A stretch of DNA of 64,000 nt from Mesaphorura yosii (Eukaryota > Arthropoda > Collembola > Poduromorpha > Tullbergiidae), in NCBI GenBank assembly GCA_009869945.1, contig WIXG01000102.1, forward strand, positions 1-64,000, read 5' to 3'. Both the position numbers and the translations under genes were made by a program. Shown here piece by piece: positions 30,001 to 42,006 of the stretch (position 1 is its first letter; each line of letters opens with the position of its first letter). Below the pieces are notes generated by a model that saw nothing but the letters and a program-made list of their open reading frames with translations, searched no databases and was not told the origin of the DNA.

Positions 30001-30477
30001 TTAGCATACCGCATTCTCTTCCATGGGATTCGACTTGAGTTGAACTTGAGATTTTACGATATTTAACACAAACATAAATTCTTTTGTTTGCAGAACAATG
30101 ATAAATGGCGATGCGTATGATTGCGAGCCCTACTCGATCCCCTACCAGGAAGAGACATCTTCCGACCCTTCTTTTGAAGAGATGAGAGTACTGATCGTCG
30201 AGAAAATGAAGCGCCCTGAAATACCGGCGAGGTGGCACAAATCGAAGGTACAAGAAACCCTCATTTCCATGTATATAATTGGTTTCGAAGTTTTATGAGG
30301 CGTGAATCTAATCACCGCATGTATTAATGAATGTAGGTACTGAATGGAGCAGCAAAACTGATGCAAGAGTGTTGGCATCGGGTACCCAACGCGAGATTAA
30401 GCGCACTGCGTGTCAAGAAGAGTTTAGTAGAACTGAAGCATGGTTTGAACCAAGATACTCACACAACTTTCATCTGA
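27011..30477 (+). CDS. BMP/TGF-beta superfamily type I receptor serine/threonine kinase (saxophone/ALK1-2-like)
   Basis: Type I receptors pair with type II receptors on BMP/activin binding and phosphorylate R-Smads. Nine exons (27011-27376, 27466-27587, 27667-27814, 28035-28227, 29197-29313, 29459-29639, 29745-29906, 30094-30247, 30337-30477) encode 527 residues from this ATG. Order of domains: ligand-binding three-finger domain with CFCHHHC through CCEGNFCN; membrane helix ([20 protein letters not shown]); GS box SGSGSGMP; kinase with [38 protein letters not shown] and [10 protein letters not shown]. The L45 loop reads [12 protein letters not shown], nearest the ALK1/2-saxophone type (ASDMTSRHSSTQ). 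No signal peptide follows the ATG. An in-frame TGA lies upstream, but an acceptor at 26992-26994 could join an unseen first coding exon. The start is therefore uncertain; the family is not. Confidence 0.92.
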
Positions 30478-33400
30478 GCCAGTGAAAGTTGAACAAAATT
30501 CAATGTGACAAAGTCCTTCTGAGACTCCTTCCTTTCATTTGCATTTGCAATTTTAAACCTGCCTACTTACGATTACTTAATGTGCTGTCTCTTACTTAAA
30601 CTAGCATTGCATTAACTTCTTAGATTCTTAGTATTAGTTCTTAGCTACTGCAAAAATGTGTCAAAATGTCCTACGAGCAGCACTCTTGCAACTAACTTAA
30701 CTACTTAGCGGACGCTCACATGGAACTGAAATTACTAGACTTCGTTTATCCTATTTTGTACAGCGCTAATGTGGTAGTGCTTCCGCGAATTGAAACGTGT
30801 ATCATGTTTTAAATGCAATTTAATGCAACATTGCAATATTCAGTTAATTTATGCCATACTATTTAGTGCAAGTAAGACTGCTGTCAAATGTTGCAGCTTA
30901 AAAATGTTGACTTTATTTTTATTTTATGGTTCTCGCGTTGTAAATAAATTTAATTACAACTAGACAGTCCGTCCGTGCCCTTGAATTATTAAACTTGGTG
31001 ATATGAATCTCAACTTGGTCGGGTAAACGTGTGGTCACAATGGAAAATATCATCCGCGAGACGTAGCAGTCAATCAAACAATAGGAATCAAGTGCCACAA
31101 ACATGAGCGACAACGACGCAACGCACTCGCAGAACGTTCGCGTTCCGTCGAGGGAGCAAGATTGGTTTGCAATTTTTTTGCTCATGATATCTAATCAGGT
31201 GCTGGTGCCAATCGTCATCACATGTACATGTGTGTTTACGTATTTCGAACGTTGCGTCCATCTCAGCGTATGTAAACTGTGAGCTTTCTCTTACGTTATT
31301 GTGGATTTTATACATAAATACCAATGCATCTGCGTCGTTACACTACTCGTTCCTCGCGCACCATCGCTTTTGCTTTTCGTGGTAGTGCTCAATTTTCTTG
31401 TTCTGACGCAGCCCATGGCACAATGTTCCTGCAGCGTGATGAATATGCACAATTCAAAAGGCAATGCTGAGCAACAGAAAAGGACTAGGACAAATCGCAA
31501 ATCTTCGACAGCCACCAGTCTTTGCGCTAATTCTCTCTTCTTATCTTATCGCGAATTCTGGAGTGCGGTTTTGTATTTGTGTGCACATAGGAGAGAAGCG
31601 AGCCACTAACGTCGAAAAAGCAGTAACACGCCGTCCGTGAATTCGGGGAAATTCTAAGATCGCGTGTTGTTGAGGATCCATTTGGAACGAACAAATGTCA
31701 TCGGGGTCGTGGAAAATGGCAGCAACACAAATAGTCCGTGGCACGGAAATGCTGACCATAATTCTGGACCACATTGTTGCACTTGGCAACTAGAGCGAGT
31801 AAGTACATTTTCTTACTACAGACAACCTGACTAAACGTCGGGCAAACTACGAAGGGCAAGTCCTGAATTGGATTGAGATAGTCAAGATAGACAAACGAAG
31901 GGAAGACGTACGCCACGTAGGCCAGGTTTCATAAATGAAATAACGAAAATTAGATGAATAAGACTCGTGCCCTGCGGTGGAAGAAACAAGAGATAACGTC
32001 GCGCTTTTAACGTTGAACTTCGGTTGTTGTACACGTCGGTCAGTTTTTTCTAGTAGTCAACTCAGTAACACTTCTGAGACTGCGCTTTGAAGAGAGAAGC
32101 CAAAGTTAGCCAGTTAATTCGGCAAATCTAAACTTGATGTTGTGATTCTAGACAAAGGACGGACGGACCCGAAAACATCAACATCACACTGAGACCATCA
32201 CCTTTTGGAACAATTGAGCGACACATTAAGCAGGCGACACTGAATATAGTCATCGGTAAGTTATTCGCACAAGAACTCAACCAGGCTTGATGATACTGTC
32301 ATCTTCTTACCAGTCTTCATCACTCTGTTCTCTCACTCGACGTGCTCTTGAACCTTTGCGTGAAGCGTCGGTGTGCACTTGAATCCAATCAGACGGCAAA
32401 GAATTGCACAGATTGGAAGCAATGTCCCTCAAACTATGGACTGGGTGACTAGACCGTCGTACTTCGAACCAGCTAAACACGTTCAAGTGCCTACCTGCAT
32501 GTTTTAATCAGTCATAATTAATGTTAACATTTTGCGCACACACGATTAATTATCCGCCCAGCAGCACGCGCATTGAAAGTGGTAGCATGTGTTCATTCTT
32601 ATCTTATTTTGCAGAACTGGTGCGACTGCGACTGTGGCTCCGTTAATTAGTCCATTAGCTAAAGCGAATCTTAAACGCTTATCTCAATCTCATCTCAACC
32701 AGTTCACAGTAAGCGTCGTCATACAATCAATCAGCACATGTACGTGTGTTCCGTGTGCGCTGCCCTCGAGTGCATGACTTAATTGTTTTCGTCGAATCAC
32801 GGAGTACATTTCCACTTATTCAAAAAGCACATTGACTGACAAAGTTCATTTCACTAACGTTTTGACTCAGAAAGAGAACACAAGAGGTGCATCATTTCTA
32901 ATTTCTTTTGCTGTGAAGCCTGCGAAAGCTGTGATCTCAAGTCAAGTCGTCGTAATCGACAGGATCGGCTTTCTGTAAACCTTGTTCTCAATTAAGTCGA
33001 TAATCACCCGGTGTGCAAGTGAACATCTGCTTCTGATCTTGACAAATGGGTTGTATCTGAGCCCGAAATTACTGCTCTGGAAATTTTGTTCAAATTAACG
33101 ATTGGAACCATGTCAGCTTCCAAGAACTTGTCTCTCTTCTCATACCGTAAGTGACCCATTTCGGTTTGACGTCGGCAGCGGAAAGAGCGGTATGGTCGCT
33201 TGTGCCGGCACGACGCGTACGTACGACGTGCATACAGCATGAGTCAGCATTGCGCGCGTAGAATGTAGGTTACGTTGTCCCCTCCGATACAATTTGTCAG
33301 TCTTGCCAAAACATTTGTTACCCGCGCGGAATTATGTGCTACAATCCTTTCTATCAAAATTCGGATCAGATTCAGTCTAAACCAGACGGCGAAGTATGCC

Positions 33401-34103
33401 AGTATTGAGTTGATGCCGATGCCGTACTTTTTCTGAAAATGTGCAAGATCGTCAAACATCATAGAACGCAACCACGAATTAGTCGTGGCTAATGGGTTCT
33501 TGCATATGGAATCCTTCCAAGTTTATTCTTCTCAGTTTTCGTTATTTCGTTTTCTGCAATGCAAGGTTACACTGAAATAACATTGCGCTACAGACAATAA
33601 TGTAGTCCCTCGCTGGTTTGCACGGTCAGGTTCACATATAACTATTTATAGAAACTGGGTAAGATGGATCTGTGCTAATGTGTCTTGAACAAATGTCTCA
33701 AATGCTTTGGAGACTTTTAAGCCCCTCGCCAATGCTTCTAGATGAGAATCACCTTGACTTGAACTCGTGCGCAGAACCGTGAAGAAATTAGAGAACGACG
33801 CGAAGTCTGATTTGACGCGTCCATGGCATTGATTCAGGTGGCACTCTGTTTATGTTGCTAAAGCTCCTTTCAAACTTTTCGACCTTAGAGAAATAATAAT
33901 GGCTCTCATCCTTCAGCCGGCGATAAAAATTCCTGGGTATTTTCTTTTCAGATTTTTCTTGGCTCATATTCTATATTTTGGCTCCGCTGCGACAACTTCT
34001 TATCCACTTTTTATCCCCGAAAGTTGTATATTCACTAACCGCCAACCTGGATATTGGAATCGAATACCTGCTCCAACTCTTTCGCGGAAAAAGAGCCACC
34101 ACG
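30478..34103. other. Large intergenic region upstream of KLHDC10
   Basis: About 3.6 kb. Beyond the receptor polyadenylation signal I find only short open frames without recognisable domains, some starting at GTG or TTG. Splice-like signals near 32153, 32262 and 32614 could mark 5' UTR exons of the downstream kelch gene, but there is no direct support. Confidence 0.4.
30943..30948 (+). terminator. Polyadenylation signal AATAAA of the type I receptor
   Basis: The hexamer lies about 465 nt downstream of the receptor stop codon. Confidence 0.45.
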
Positions 34104-35782
34104 ATGCCTCTCCCAGGACATAGAGAACCGATCGAGCGGCCACCACCTCCCACCGGCGTCAAAATATTTGCCTTCGAGGATATTCTACCACCATCAGGCT
34201 CCAAAACGAAGTATCCGCTGCCCCGAAGCGGACATCGAATCGTCTGTGATGACGCTAACGTCTATTCATTTGGTGGTTATTTGGAGAAGGTTGATCAGAG
34301 TGGGACGGGCACGTTCCATCACATCCAGAAGCTGTTTCACGAGGTTTGAAAATGAAATTATTGACACATTATCCACTTTTTCCCTCGCTGGTGCCCATTT
34401 TATGCAATTCTTCAATGAATTCACAGCTTTGGAAGTTGAATCTGGCGAGTAATGAGTGGGAACTGGTACACACTTTCGGTCGAACCCCAAACGAATTGGC
34501 GTCGCATTCAGCTATACTCTCTGGCAAGAATCTCATCATTTTCGGTGGCACTGGAGTTCCATTTGGTCTCTCCTCTTCGAATCAAATGCACATTTGTAAT
34601 CTGGAACTGATGAGGTGGAGCCAAGTTTGTACACGCGGAACATCACCAACTCCTCAATATGGTCAGGTGCGTACATCAACGTCTACTCCCTAACTCTTCC
34701 TTCGCCGCCGATAGCAACCTTGATTAACTAATGAGAAATGATTTTATGGCAGGCTTGCTTACTAAATAAGAACAACTTCTACGTTGTGGGTGGAACAACG
34801 GGCTACGCGTACTCCCTGGATGTTTACAAGCTTGACATGACGACGTGGACATGGGACACATTGTTTATTTCGCACGGAGACACCAGTGAGCCAGCGCCAA
34901 GGTACAGAATGCGTGATATGACTTGGCCTAGTCCAAGAATGTAACAGCTCATTACTAAATTGTACCATTACAGATATCGACACGAAATTTGCATGAAGGG
35001 CAATCTGATTTATGTGCTGGGCGGTGGCACTGCCTCGAAAGCCTTCAATATGGTGGTGGTTCCCACATTCGATGTCGTAGAAAAAAGATGGCAAGGTCTC
35101 ACGACGCAAGCGACTGATCAGGGGAAGTTTCCGGATGACCGAAAGTGCCATGGTATTGCTGTTATGGAAGACGGTTAGTTCCAAGTTCTTATCTCCCAGT
35201 GATGTACTGTTGAGATACAACCTTCATAGTCTTCATTTTGTACCTTTGCAGACGTTTACGTATTTGGTGGTTATGACAGTCAGACGATTCTCATTGACAT
35301 TTGGAAATTAAACCTTGTTTCATTGAAGTGGACTGTTCTAAATATTACCATGCCAATACCCGTCTACTTTCACTCGTGTGCGATTACACCGGTAAGCCGA
35401 GAGACTTTCACCGCTTGCGAATTGTGGGCGATATATGACCAATATAATATTTCTTACCTTATCGCAGGCTGGGTGCATGTATATGTTTGGCGGTGTGACA
35501 AATATCAAGCGCAATACGAGAACAAATCGAGCGTATAAGATCTGGTTGAAAGTTCCAACACTGAAAGACATGGCTTGGGAGATCATTACGAAGACTAACC
35601 CAAAGTTGTCAAAACATTCAAAGACTGAACTTCTAGCTGCCGGAATTCCCGCAGCATACGCTTCACGGCTGTACACTGAACCGATCATCGATCGGGTCAA
35701 AAATATCAATCTGGAACCCGGCATGAAGACGAGTGAACCATACAAGTGCAAGAATAATTGCATCGGGCCCCAGTTTACATAG
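34104..35782 (+). CDS. KLHDC10: Kelch domain-containing protein 10 (KLHDC10 / slim)
   Basis: KLHDC10 is a kelch beta-propeller that serves as a Cullin-2 substrate receptor recognising C-terminal degrons, and its fly orthologue Slim acts in ASK1 stress signalling. Six exons (34104-34343, 34427-34666, 34753-34901, 34974-35173, 35252-35391, 35468-35782) encode 427 residues, close to the vertebrate length. Kelch repeats appear in order as GHRIVCDDANVYSFGGY, ASHSAILSGKNLIIFGGTG, NNFYVVGGTTGYAYSLDVYK, YRHEICMKGNLIYVLGGG, DVYVFGGYDSQTILIDIWKL and AGCMYMFGGVTNIKRNTRTN. Each has the paired glycines and spaced aromatics. The C-terminus keeps the family pattern FKIWLxVPxLxxLAWE as YKIWLKVPTLKDMAWE. The ATG was chosen because upstream frames lack an ATG in phase. 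Confidence 0.92.
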
Positions 35783-37199
35783 GCAATAACGTGGACTCCC
35801 TACACTACAACCAATTAGGCGGTATGCTGAACCAATGTGCAAAACAAAATTCAAGGACATATCTTGGACAAATCTTCCATTTCGACAAATATTTCATAAG
35901 CTAATCTGAATGCGGCTTTTTAAAAATATCTTGCCTAAATCGCATTTTACAGTACCATTAGTGAGTAGAATTACTCATGTCCCCATTGGTATTTGCCTTT
36001 TAACTTAAAACTTAAAGAAACTTGCTGAACAGAAGCTACAAGGTGAAAGTCGCTTGAAAATGATTCAAATGAATCATATACTGTAAGCTTGGAAAAGATC
36101 AGAAGGATCCGTCTGATCCAGATCAGCAAGTTTAGCCAGTATGAGTAGGAAGCCTGGTTGGACCCGAAATGACAACATGATCATAATGTAACAAGGACTT
36201 GTCTTGACTGCTTGTAAACTTGAAGGAACTCGGAAGTTGGGGAAGCAAGAAGCAGCGGAAGAGCCGACGAATAGGTCGTAAAGGGATTTTGTACAAAATT
36301 TTGTAAATAATAGCATTATTTCTTCTACGAACTTCCAATACTAGATGTATGTAAGCTAGCATAAGTTATTCTGGGTCGCTTTTCCCAAAACGGAGGCGTT
36401 ACGGATAAATATAGCTTGTTTTTATAATACAGCGTGAGTGGGTATGCTTTATTTAGCTATTTAAACCTTGTTCATATAATCCTGATAGCACATCATTGTT
36501 AAATTCTGTCCAATCAATTGACAACTGTGTTACAACTCCCATTCCCGTACTTACCACAGTGTTGATAAATGAGTGTACCTGAATGAGTTACAAAGTTTAT
36601 TTTCAAGGTGTGTATTCTGGCATGCGTGCTTACTTTAATTTGGTCACTATTTTAGTACGAAACTCTTATCCAGTCCACGCAATACTTGACTGGTCAGTGG
36701 CAACTAGCTACTGGCACAATTGTGAATCATTGTTTGGAATATGCAGTTAATTAGCAAATTCTTTCGAAGTAAATGCAATTGTGATCCCGTAAAGTTATTC
36801 AGTTTGTTAACTGCATCACCTGCTCTTAGCTTGTTACATTTCCAGTTACTTGGGCGAGGTGCCAATAAGTTATGCGCTTTAGCCATTATTTATTACATTA
36901 ATGACTAATTAAGCGAAATCTACTCTAATTTTGTAACTCAAGTCATTGCCCAAAAATAAGGACGCGAGGAACCTAATAAACGTTTAATCAAATGCAGCCA
37001 TTTATTCTCATTCGGCACTCATGAATTATTCATTAGTACATAACTGGGCGGAATGAGATTAGCAAACTGGAATTAAAAGGTTTTATCCAAATCATTCCCG
37101 AAGGATCTCAACCAATTGAGAAGCACCGTAATTTATACAAAATTAACAAGAGAAATTGAGCAACGTGGAATTCGAGCGAGTAATGAGTTGGAAGTAGAA
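35783..37199. other. Convergent intergenic region, KLHDC10 and NAGK
   Basis: About 1.4 kb between two facing 3' ends. It is AT-rich, with no supported gene. An AATAAA occurs on the plus strand at about 36975 and one on the minus strand at 37001-37006. Confidence 0.4.
37001..37006 (-). terminator. Polyadenylation signal AATAAA of NAGK
   Basis: TTTATT on the plus strand, about 195 nt beyond the NAGK stop codon on the minus strand. Confidence 0.45.
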
Positions 37200-38968
37200 T
37201 TATAATCCGTGGGAATAAATTATTTCAAGGTTTTTGCTGTAGTCGGATGTTATCGAAGGCGCTGCCAACAAAGCCGCTCCGAGAGCGCTGGGCACCGTGA
37301 GTCGCACTGCTGAAAACCTGGCCAACTTGGGTGGGTCTTCGCTGCCAATGCCGAGAGTCTCTGTGAATCCTGGCTTCAATAAGTCCCATGACTTAAACAC
37401 TGAGCCCACGCAAACAATGGGTAAGCCAATTGGACCACTGTAAAGTGCCTGAGACAAAATATCCCGGATATCAACCATAATTGAACAATTAGCAAGAGGA
37501 GCAGCTAGGAGCAGGAGCAGGTTTTTCATTCAAGCGTGTGCTTGTGCTTACTGAGTCAATCGCGTGCTTAATTCCAAGCAGATGTTTTGCCATAGCCACG
37601 CCAGCCAAGTAGAACAAGTGCTGACATAGTTTGTCCCCGTCTCTGGCTCCTTCCACTAATTTCATCGTGAGTTGGGCATAGAAGGGTTTGTTGAACGCTT
37701 TATACCAGTGATGCAACATATCACAGCTGCACAAATTAATGTGTCATGAGTGCAATCAATCACCCGTGTGCAGATAAAGCTTTTAACTTGATGATCGCTG
37801 ATCGCTTACTTTTCTTTGACGTTGAAATGTTCCTTGATGCTGTTCCAAACAAATGTGGGGTCATACGGCGCCTTGTCGTATTTGTCGTTATCGTCCACGC
37901 AGTATTTCACTGCTCGGTGGGCGATCCAAAATGCTGCAAAATGAAAAAATGAATCAGTGTAAATCAATGAAGGCTTAAAAGATTTCTGTGCCGGTGGCTG
38001 GCGTACCTGACCCTTCATCGCCAATCATGTAACTCCATCCTCCACATCGTGCTTGGCTCTTGTCGGGGTTTATCAGAAGACAATTCGATCCAGTTCCCGC
38101 TATCAAAACTACGCCGCCCGACTTCGAGACTGCGTACAGCGGGCCGACAGTATCCGATGATACGACCACGTTTCCACAGTTTGGTTCCTTCCGTATTAGT
38201 GTCTCTTTAATGCTTTGGTTGGTTGTCTCTTCCTCGCACCCGCTCAGGCAGAGGCCGACACCGGCCAAGGGCTGGCCTTGAATACCCGCTGCGACCTTCA
38301 CTTTCGTGATTGTCCTGACAATTTGATTGCAGCATTCGTCTATCCCACAATTCTGTTAGAAATGCACCGCGTCAATTTCTGAGATTTATTTAGTAGACAT
38401 GAAATCCAAGATCAGTCAATCAGTACCCAGTGATTAGTTGGAGGTTCATCAAGTATGGTTCCCAGGGTGTTTCCATTCTCGTCTAAAACCACTGCACTCG
38501 AAGACGTTGCTCCACTGAAAACAAAAGAACATCATCATACTTACTGAGATTTGTAATTACTGGACTGATAAATAGAGCTCAGGTTCAAGGTGAAATGAGA
38601 ATTATGTTTGCGGAAGGGGCGTCATACGCTTTCTAGGTGCGATAAGCAGAGGGAAGACATTTCAATATCCTAACAGACTGGCGCCTGCTTTTTGCTTAAA
38701 GCCAACAAGAATATATGTCACGGTTTAACTGTTTGATTACAAATTCCCTACTGAAGCCGGCTTTACGGAATTATTTACTCTTAGATAAGGTTATCATGTA
38801 TACTTTTGTATTATCCTGCATTGTGTCGTGTGCCAGGCCACACACTTCTGCATAACATTGAGCTATTGCCAAATACCGTGAACTTGACCATGTTCAACAT
38901 TTACACCAATTTCTGAACTCTTAAGAAGTTTTAGCTTACCCTTCGATTCCCACGAAGTACTTACTCAT
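37200..38968 (-). CDS. NAGK: N-acetyl-D-glucosamine kinase
   Basis: NAGK phosphorylates N-acetylglucosamine in the cytosol, salvaging amino sugars from lysosomal glycan breakdown for UDP-GlcNAc synthesis. Six exons (38968-38940, 38514-38427, 38352-38007, 37933-37810, 37726-37552, 37448-37200) encode 336 residues (human 344). The sugar-kinase/ASKHA fold signatures are visible: YFVGIEGGATSSSAVVLDE at the N-terminus (phosphate 1 loop), VGLCLSGCEEE, VVVSSDTVGPLYAV, VVLIAGTGSNCLLI (phosphate 2), RCGGWSYMIGDEGSAFWIA and LPIVCVGSVFKSWDLL near the C-terminus. The GGWSYMIGDEGS block is characteristic of the BadF/BadG/BcrA/BcrD family to which NAGK belongs. Intron 1 is 425 nt; the others are short. A CIB gene lies upstream in the same orientation. 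Confidence 0.95.
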
Positions 38969-39712
38969 GGCCAACGCGGAAATGTAACCCAAGCCGAAAC
39001 CGGTGTTTAAGTATGAATACAATACGATCGGAATACAACACGACCAGGCCGGAGTGCGACCGGCCGTTCAAACACACCGGATGAAGAATGATAACTCAAA
39101 TTAGCAAAGCTGAACTTCGAACACGTCGATGGAACTCTACTTATAATTGTCAGTGACGATCATAAGTATTAATTACTCGATAAAATTGGCACAAGAATGA
39201 GAGGAATGTTTCACGCAAGAGCGAATGCCGGAGAGTTTGTATTCAAAGCTGGCTCGACTCTGCTCAACCTGTCAATCTCACGTCTCACAATCAACTGAAG
39301 CCTCAAATGTTACCTTATAACGCATAATTTCCAAGATAATGCCTGTCATTCAATTCTAGATTACTGAGGGATATTTATGACATATGATGTAGTTATGATT
39401 ATGCAATTTATTGCCCAATTTGGGAAGCGTCTTCCACGACATGTGACGAATCACACCTTCCGCGTCTGATTCAGGCGTGTCGAGCACACCGTTCACACTT
39501 GGCTGACCTTTCCGATGAGATAATATCTTGTCTTTATTTCGTCTAGTCTAGCGTGTATGACAAAGTGTATAAACGAGATGGAATTAGAAGTCTTATATAC
39601 AACACCGCTCGAGCAGAGCGAAAAAGGTTTTATGAGCTACCAATGCTTATTGTATTGCACAATAGCCGAAAGTGGAAACTGAATTATGTTAATTGCAGAT
39701 GGAATGGGTTAA
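38969..39712. other. Spacer between CIB 3' end and NAGK start
   Basis: About 740 nt containing the CIB 3' UTR with its polyadenylation signal and the NAGK upstream region. No gene is seen. Confidence 0.4.
39533..39538 (-). terminator. Polyadenylation signal AATAAA of the CIB gene
   Basis: TTTATT on the plus strand, about 175 nt beyond the CIB stop codon. Confidence 0.45.
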
Positions 39713-40461
39713 TCAAATCCCAATGTTGAAAACTCTGTAAGATGGTTGGAATATGTTGATTAAATGCACAACGTCAGTGTCAAGTAATAATATGTTACTT
39801 ACTCTTTGAAATCACTCGCTTTCGAGAGTATAAGTTCAAATTCGGCAAAAGAGAGCATTCCGTCATCATCCAGGTCCGCTTCACAGAGTACGCCTTGAAT
39901 CAACAGCGTGATTTCTCTTTGCTCCAGTTCGTCATCACCTAAAATCCTTCTGATCAGCTCCTGCAGATCCTCTGGACCCAGCATGTCGTCGTTATCGAAA
40001 TCTAAAATAAAACTCGTCTCAGAGTAAATCCAAGCTATGTATGAAGTCAGAGTAATTCGAATCTCACCAAATATTCGAAAGGCGTACTCCGCTTTAAACG
40101 AAAGCGGAGCCTTTTCACTGAACACAGAGAGCATGTCCACAAAGTCGTCAAAAGTACAGTCACCATTGTTTGTTGAGCTAAACACTTGACAAATGCGATC
40201 GCCAAACGGGTTGTACTTGAGTTCGGGGTAATTCAGCATAATCTCCATAGGCAGTCGCACATTTCGGTCTTGCTTCACGAGCTCAGGTGCCAGGCTCTTG
40301 AATTTCTTGAACAAACTGAGGAGACAGTTCTCATGTATGAGCTTTGAAACAAATTAATTTATTCAACCAACTTACGTCAGGACTTCGCTTCTGTTGAGAA
40401 ATGTTAGCGTTTCGTACTCCTCAAGCTCCGCGTTTGTGAATGTGCTTCCGCCCTGACCCAT
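39713..40461 (-). CDS. Calcium- and integrin-binding protein (CIB1-like EF-hand protein)
   Basis: CIB proteins are small EF-hand proteins that bind integrin alpha tails and several kinases at membranes. Four exons (40461-40376, 40315-40068, 40001-39803, 39734-39713) encode 184 residues, the usual CIB length. The N-terminus MGQGGSTFT has glycine 2 in a myristoylation context. Family landmarks are LNYPELKYNPFGDRICQVFS, FDDFVDMLSVFSEKAP and KAEYAFRIFDFDNDDMLGP. The two C-terminal EF-hands are canonical: DFDNDDMLGPED and DLDDDGMLSFAE. The last exon is only 22 nt and supplies EVFNIGI, matching the hydrophobic C-terminal tail of CIB1/2 (SFKIVL, TFHIRI). Without it the frame would stop at FKE inside a strong GTAAGT donor. 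The CIB1 versus CIB2/3 assignment is tentative, with F/V-rich motifs closer to CIB1. Confidence 0.92.
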
Positions 40462-41560
40462 GATTGTGGTCTTTTTGAAGGGGCCAGACCGAAAACGATT
40501 TAAAATGGTTTATTGTACGACAATGTTTGATATGCGAGTTCATTCACTTTTGAATCTTGGAAGGAAAACAGTGAAAGCAGGCATTGCACCTCACGCCGTC
40601 ACGCACTTCGCTTGCGTTAGAAAGCAGAGAGAAACTTGGACGATAGGGAAAGTCTGCGCATGAGAATTGAGAATGTAACTTCCTCGCTGATGAACAAAGC
40701 CGAGGACTGCTGTGAACTGTATCACGAATGATGGAATCAATAAGTGCATTTATGAGAGCTGACAATTCTTAATTCACAGCTTTATTTCTTGGCTAATCAT
40801 GTGATACAAGAAATATTTTTCCGTCATAATTTTCCATTTGTGTAACAAAACTTAATACTTATGCCTATGCTGAGTCTGATTTCTCACTTTTCGCGTTGAG
40901 CTCGCGTATATAATTTTTTTAAAAACATGATTTCATGTTATTAGTTTCAGTACGCTCCACATAAATTATAAAGATGTACAAAATTCGCGCATTCGCGTTG
41001 CTTATGCTTCAATAAAATTCGCACGTACGTAACTCATTGTATGCAAAACACATCAAACAAAGACTAGCAAGAATTATCGTAAAATAGAAATGATTAAAAA
41101 CGTGAGCCTAAGCAGCTAAAGTATGACTGACACTTAAGTCGTAGGCGATTGACGAGTGCGAGTGCGCAAGAATACAGTGAGTATACACGACAGGCGACAA
41201 TTACAGAAGTACAAAGGTCGAGGCACGTCAATTCACTAACTCACTAATTAAGTGTAGGTCTAAACCCCCTTCAACTGCTTCGCGACTCGCACTACTAGCG
41301 ACGAACGATTAGACCTCTTCTCGCTATACAAAATAGACAGCACTTCTCTAACGATTTATACATTTCGTTTTAGATACATTTATATACATCTGTACAAACA
41401 TAATTACGCAGCACAGAATTATTTTTTAATTCGTGTCATCTCCGTCTACACATTAAAAAATAAGAGCAATGATTTTCTTTACATCCTCGAAAAGGTTAAC
41501 GGTTTAAAGCAAATGAAGAAATGGAAAGAAGCGTCAGCCTTTATGCAACAAATACAGCCT
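40462..41560. other. Plexin 3' UTR and CIB upstream region
   Basis: About 1.1 kb between the CIB start and the plexin stop, both on the minus strand. The plexin 3' UTR probably runs to the AATAAA at 40786-40781, leaving about 320 nt as CIB promoter. No open frame is convincing. Confidence 0.45.
40781..40786 (-). terminator. Candidate polyadenylation signal AATAAA of the plexin gene
   Basis: TTTATT on the plus strand, about 775 nt beyond the plexin stop codon at 41561. Confidence 0.35.
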
Positions 41561-42006
41561 TTAGTGGAAGGGGTTTATATTACGCTGGGTAAGCACGGCG
41601 GTCGCTTTTGGATTGAAAGCGTGGTTGTACCGCTGTTCATTTTGGTACTCATGGTCGTGATCGTACAGCATCGTTTCCTCCACGGCGCTCCCTTCAGCGC
41701 TCCGATACGCCGAGGGACCGTTCGGCCCCATTGTGTGGTACGTGTACGAGTACATGTCGTGGTGCTGTGGAGTGGTTGCCCTGCTGGACAAGGACAAGTT
41801 GTTACATCCGCCATTCATCGTGTTGGCAGAGGACGATGCTGCGATTCGCCGACCCAGCGATTTCTGATGGAGTCCGGCTTCGGGTCGATTGCGAAGGAGG
41901 GAATGGTAAAATACATTGTTACGATTCTGCTGTGTCTGCTGAGGCTGGTGGTTATTATCACAGGTTGACGAGGATGAGGGAGTAGACGGAGACGACGCCT
42001 TATGTC
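41561..42006 (-). CDS. Plexin C-terminal extension exon
   Basis: This exon begins after a TTTCAG acceptor and reads in phase with the preceding plexin exon through an internal donor at 42109 (GAA-G then GTGAAG). The joined protein continues LDNVACTLE with [14 protein letters not shown] and runs 148 residues to NINPFH before TAA. It is Ser/Asn/Gln-rich with several tyrosines ([17 protein letters not shown]). If the intron 42109-42007 is retained, the receptor instead ends 12 residues later at [13 protein letters not shown], with the TAA at 42074-42072. Vertebrate plexin A proteins end near this point, so the long form is an addition. The function is unknown. Confidence 0.7.

Noticed and set aside
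31301..31609. A 102-residue plus-strand frame with a hydrophobic stretch.
   Set aside because: It starts at GTG, lacks a splice or promoter context, and shows no domain.
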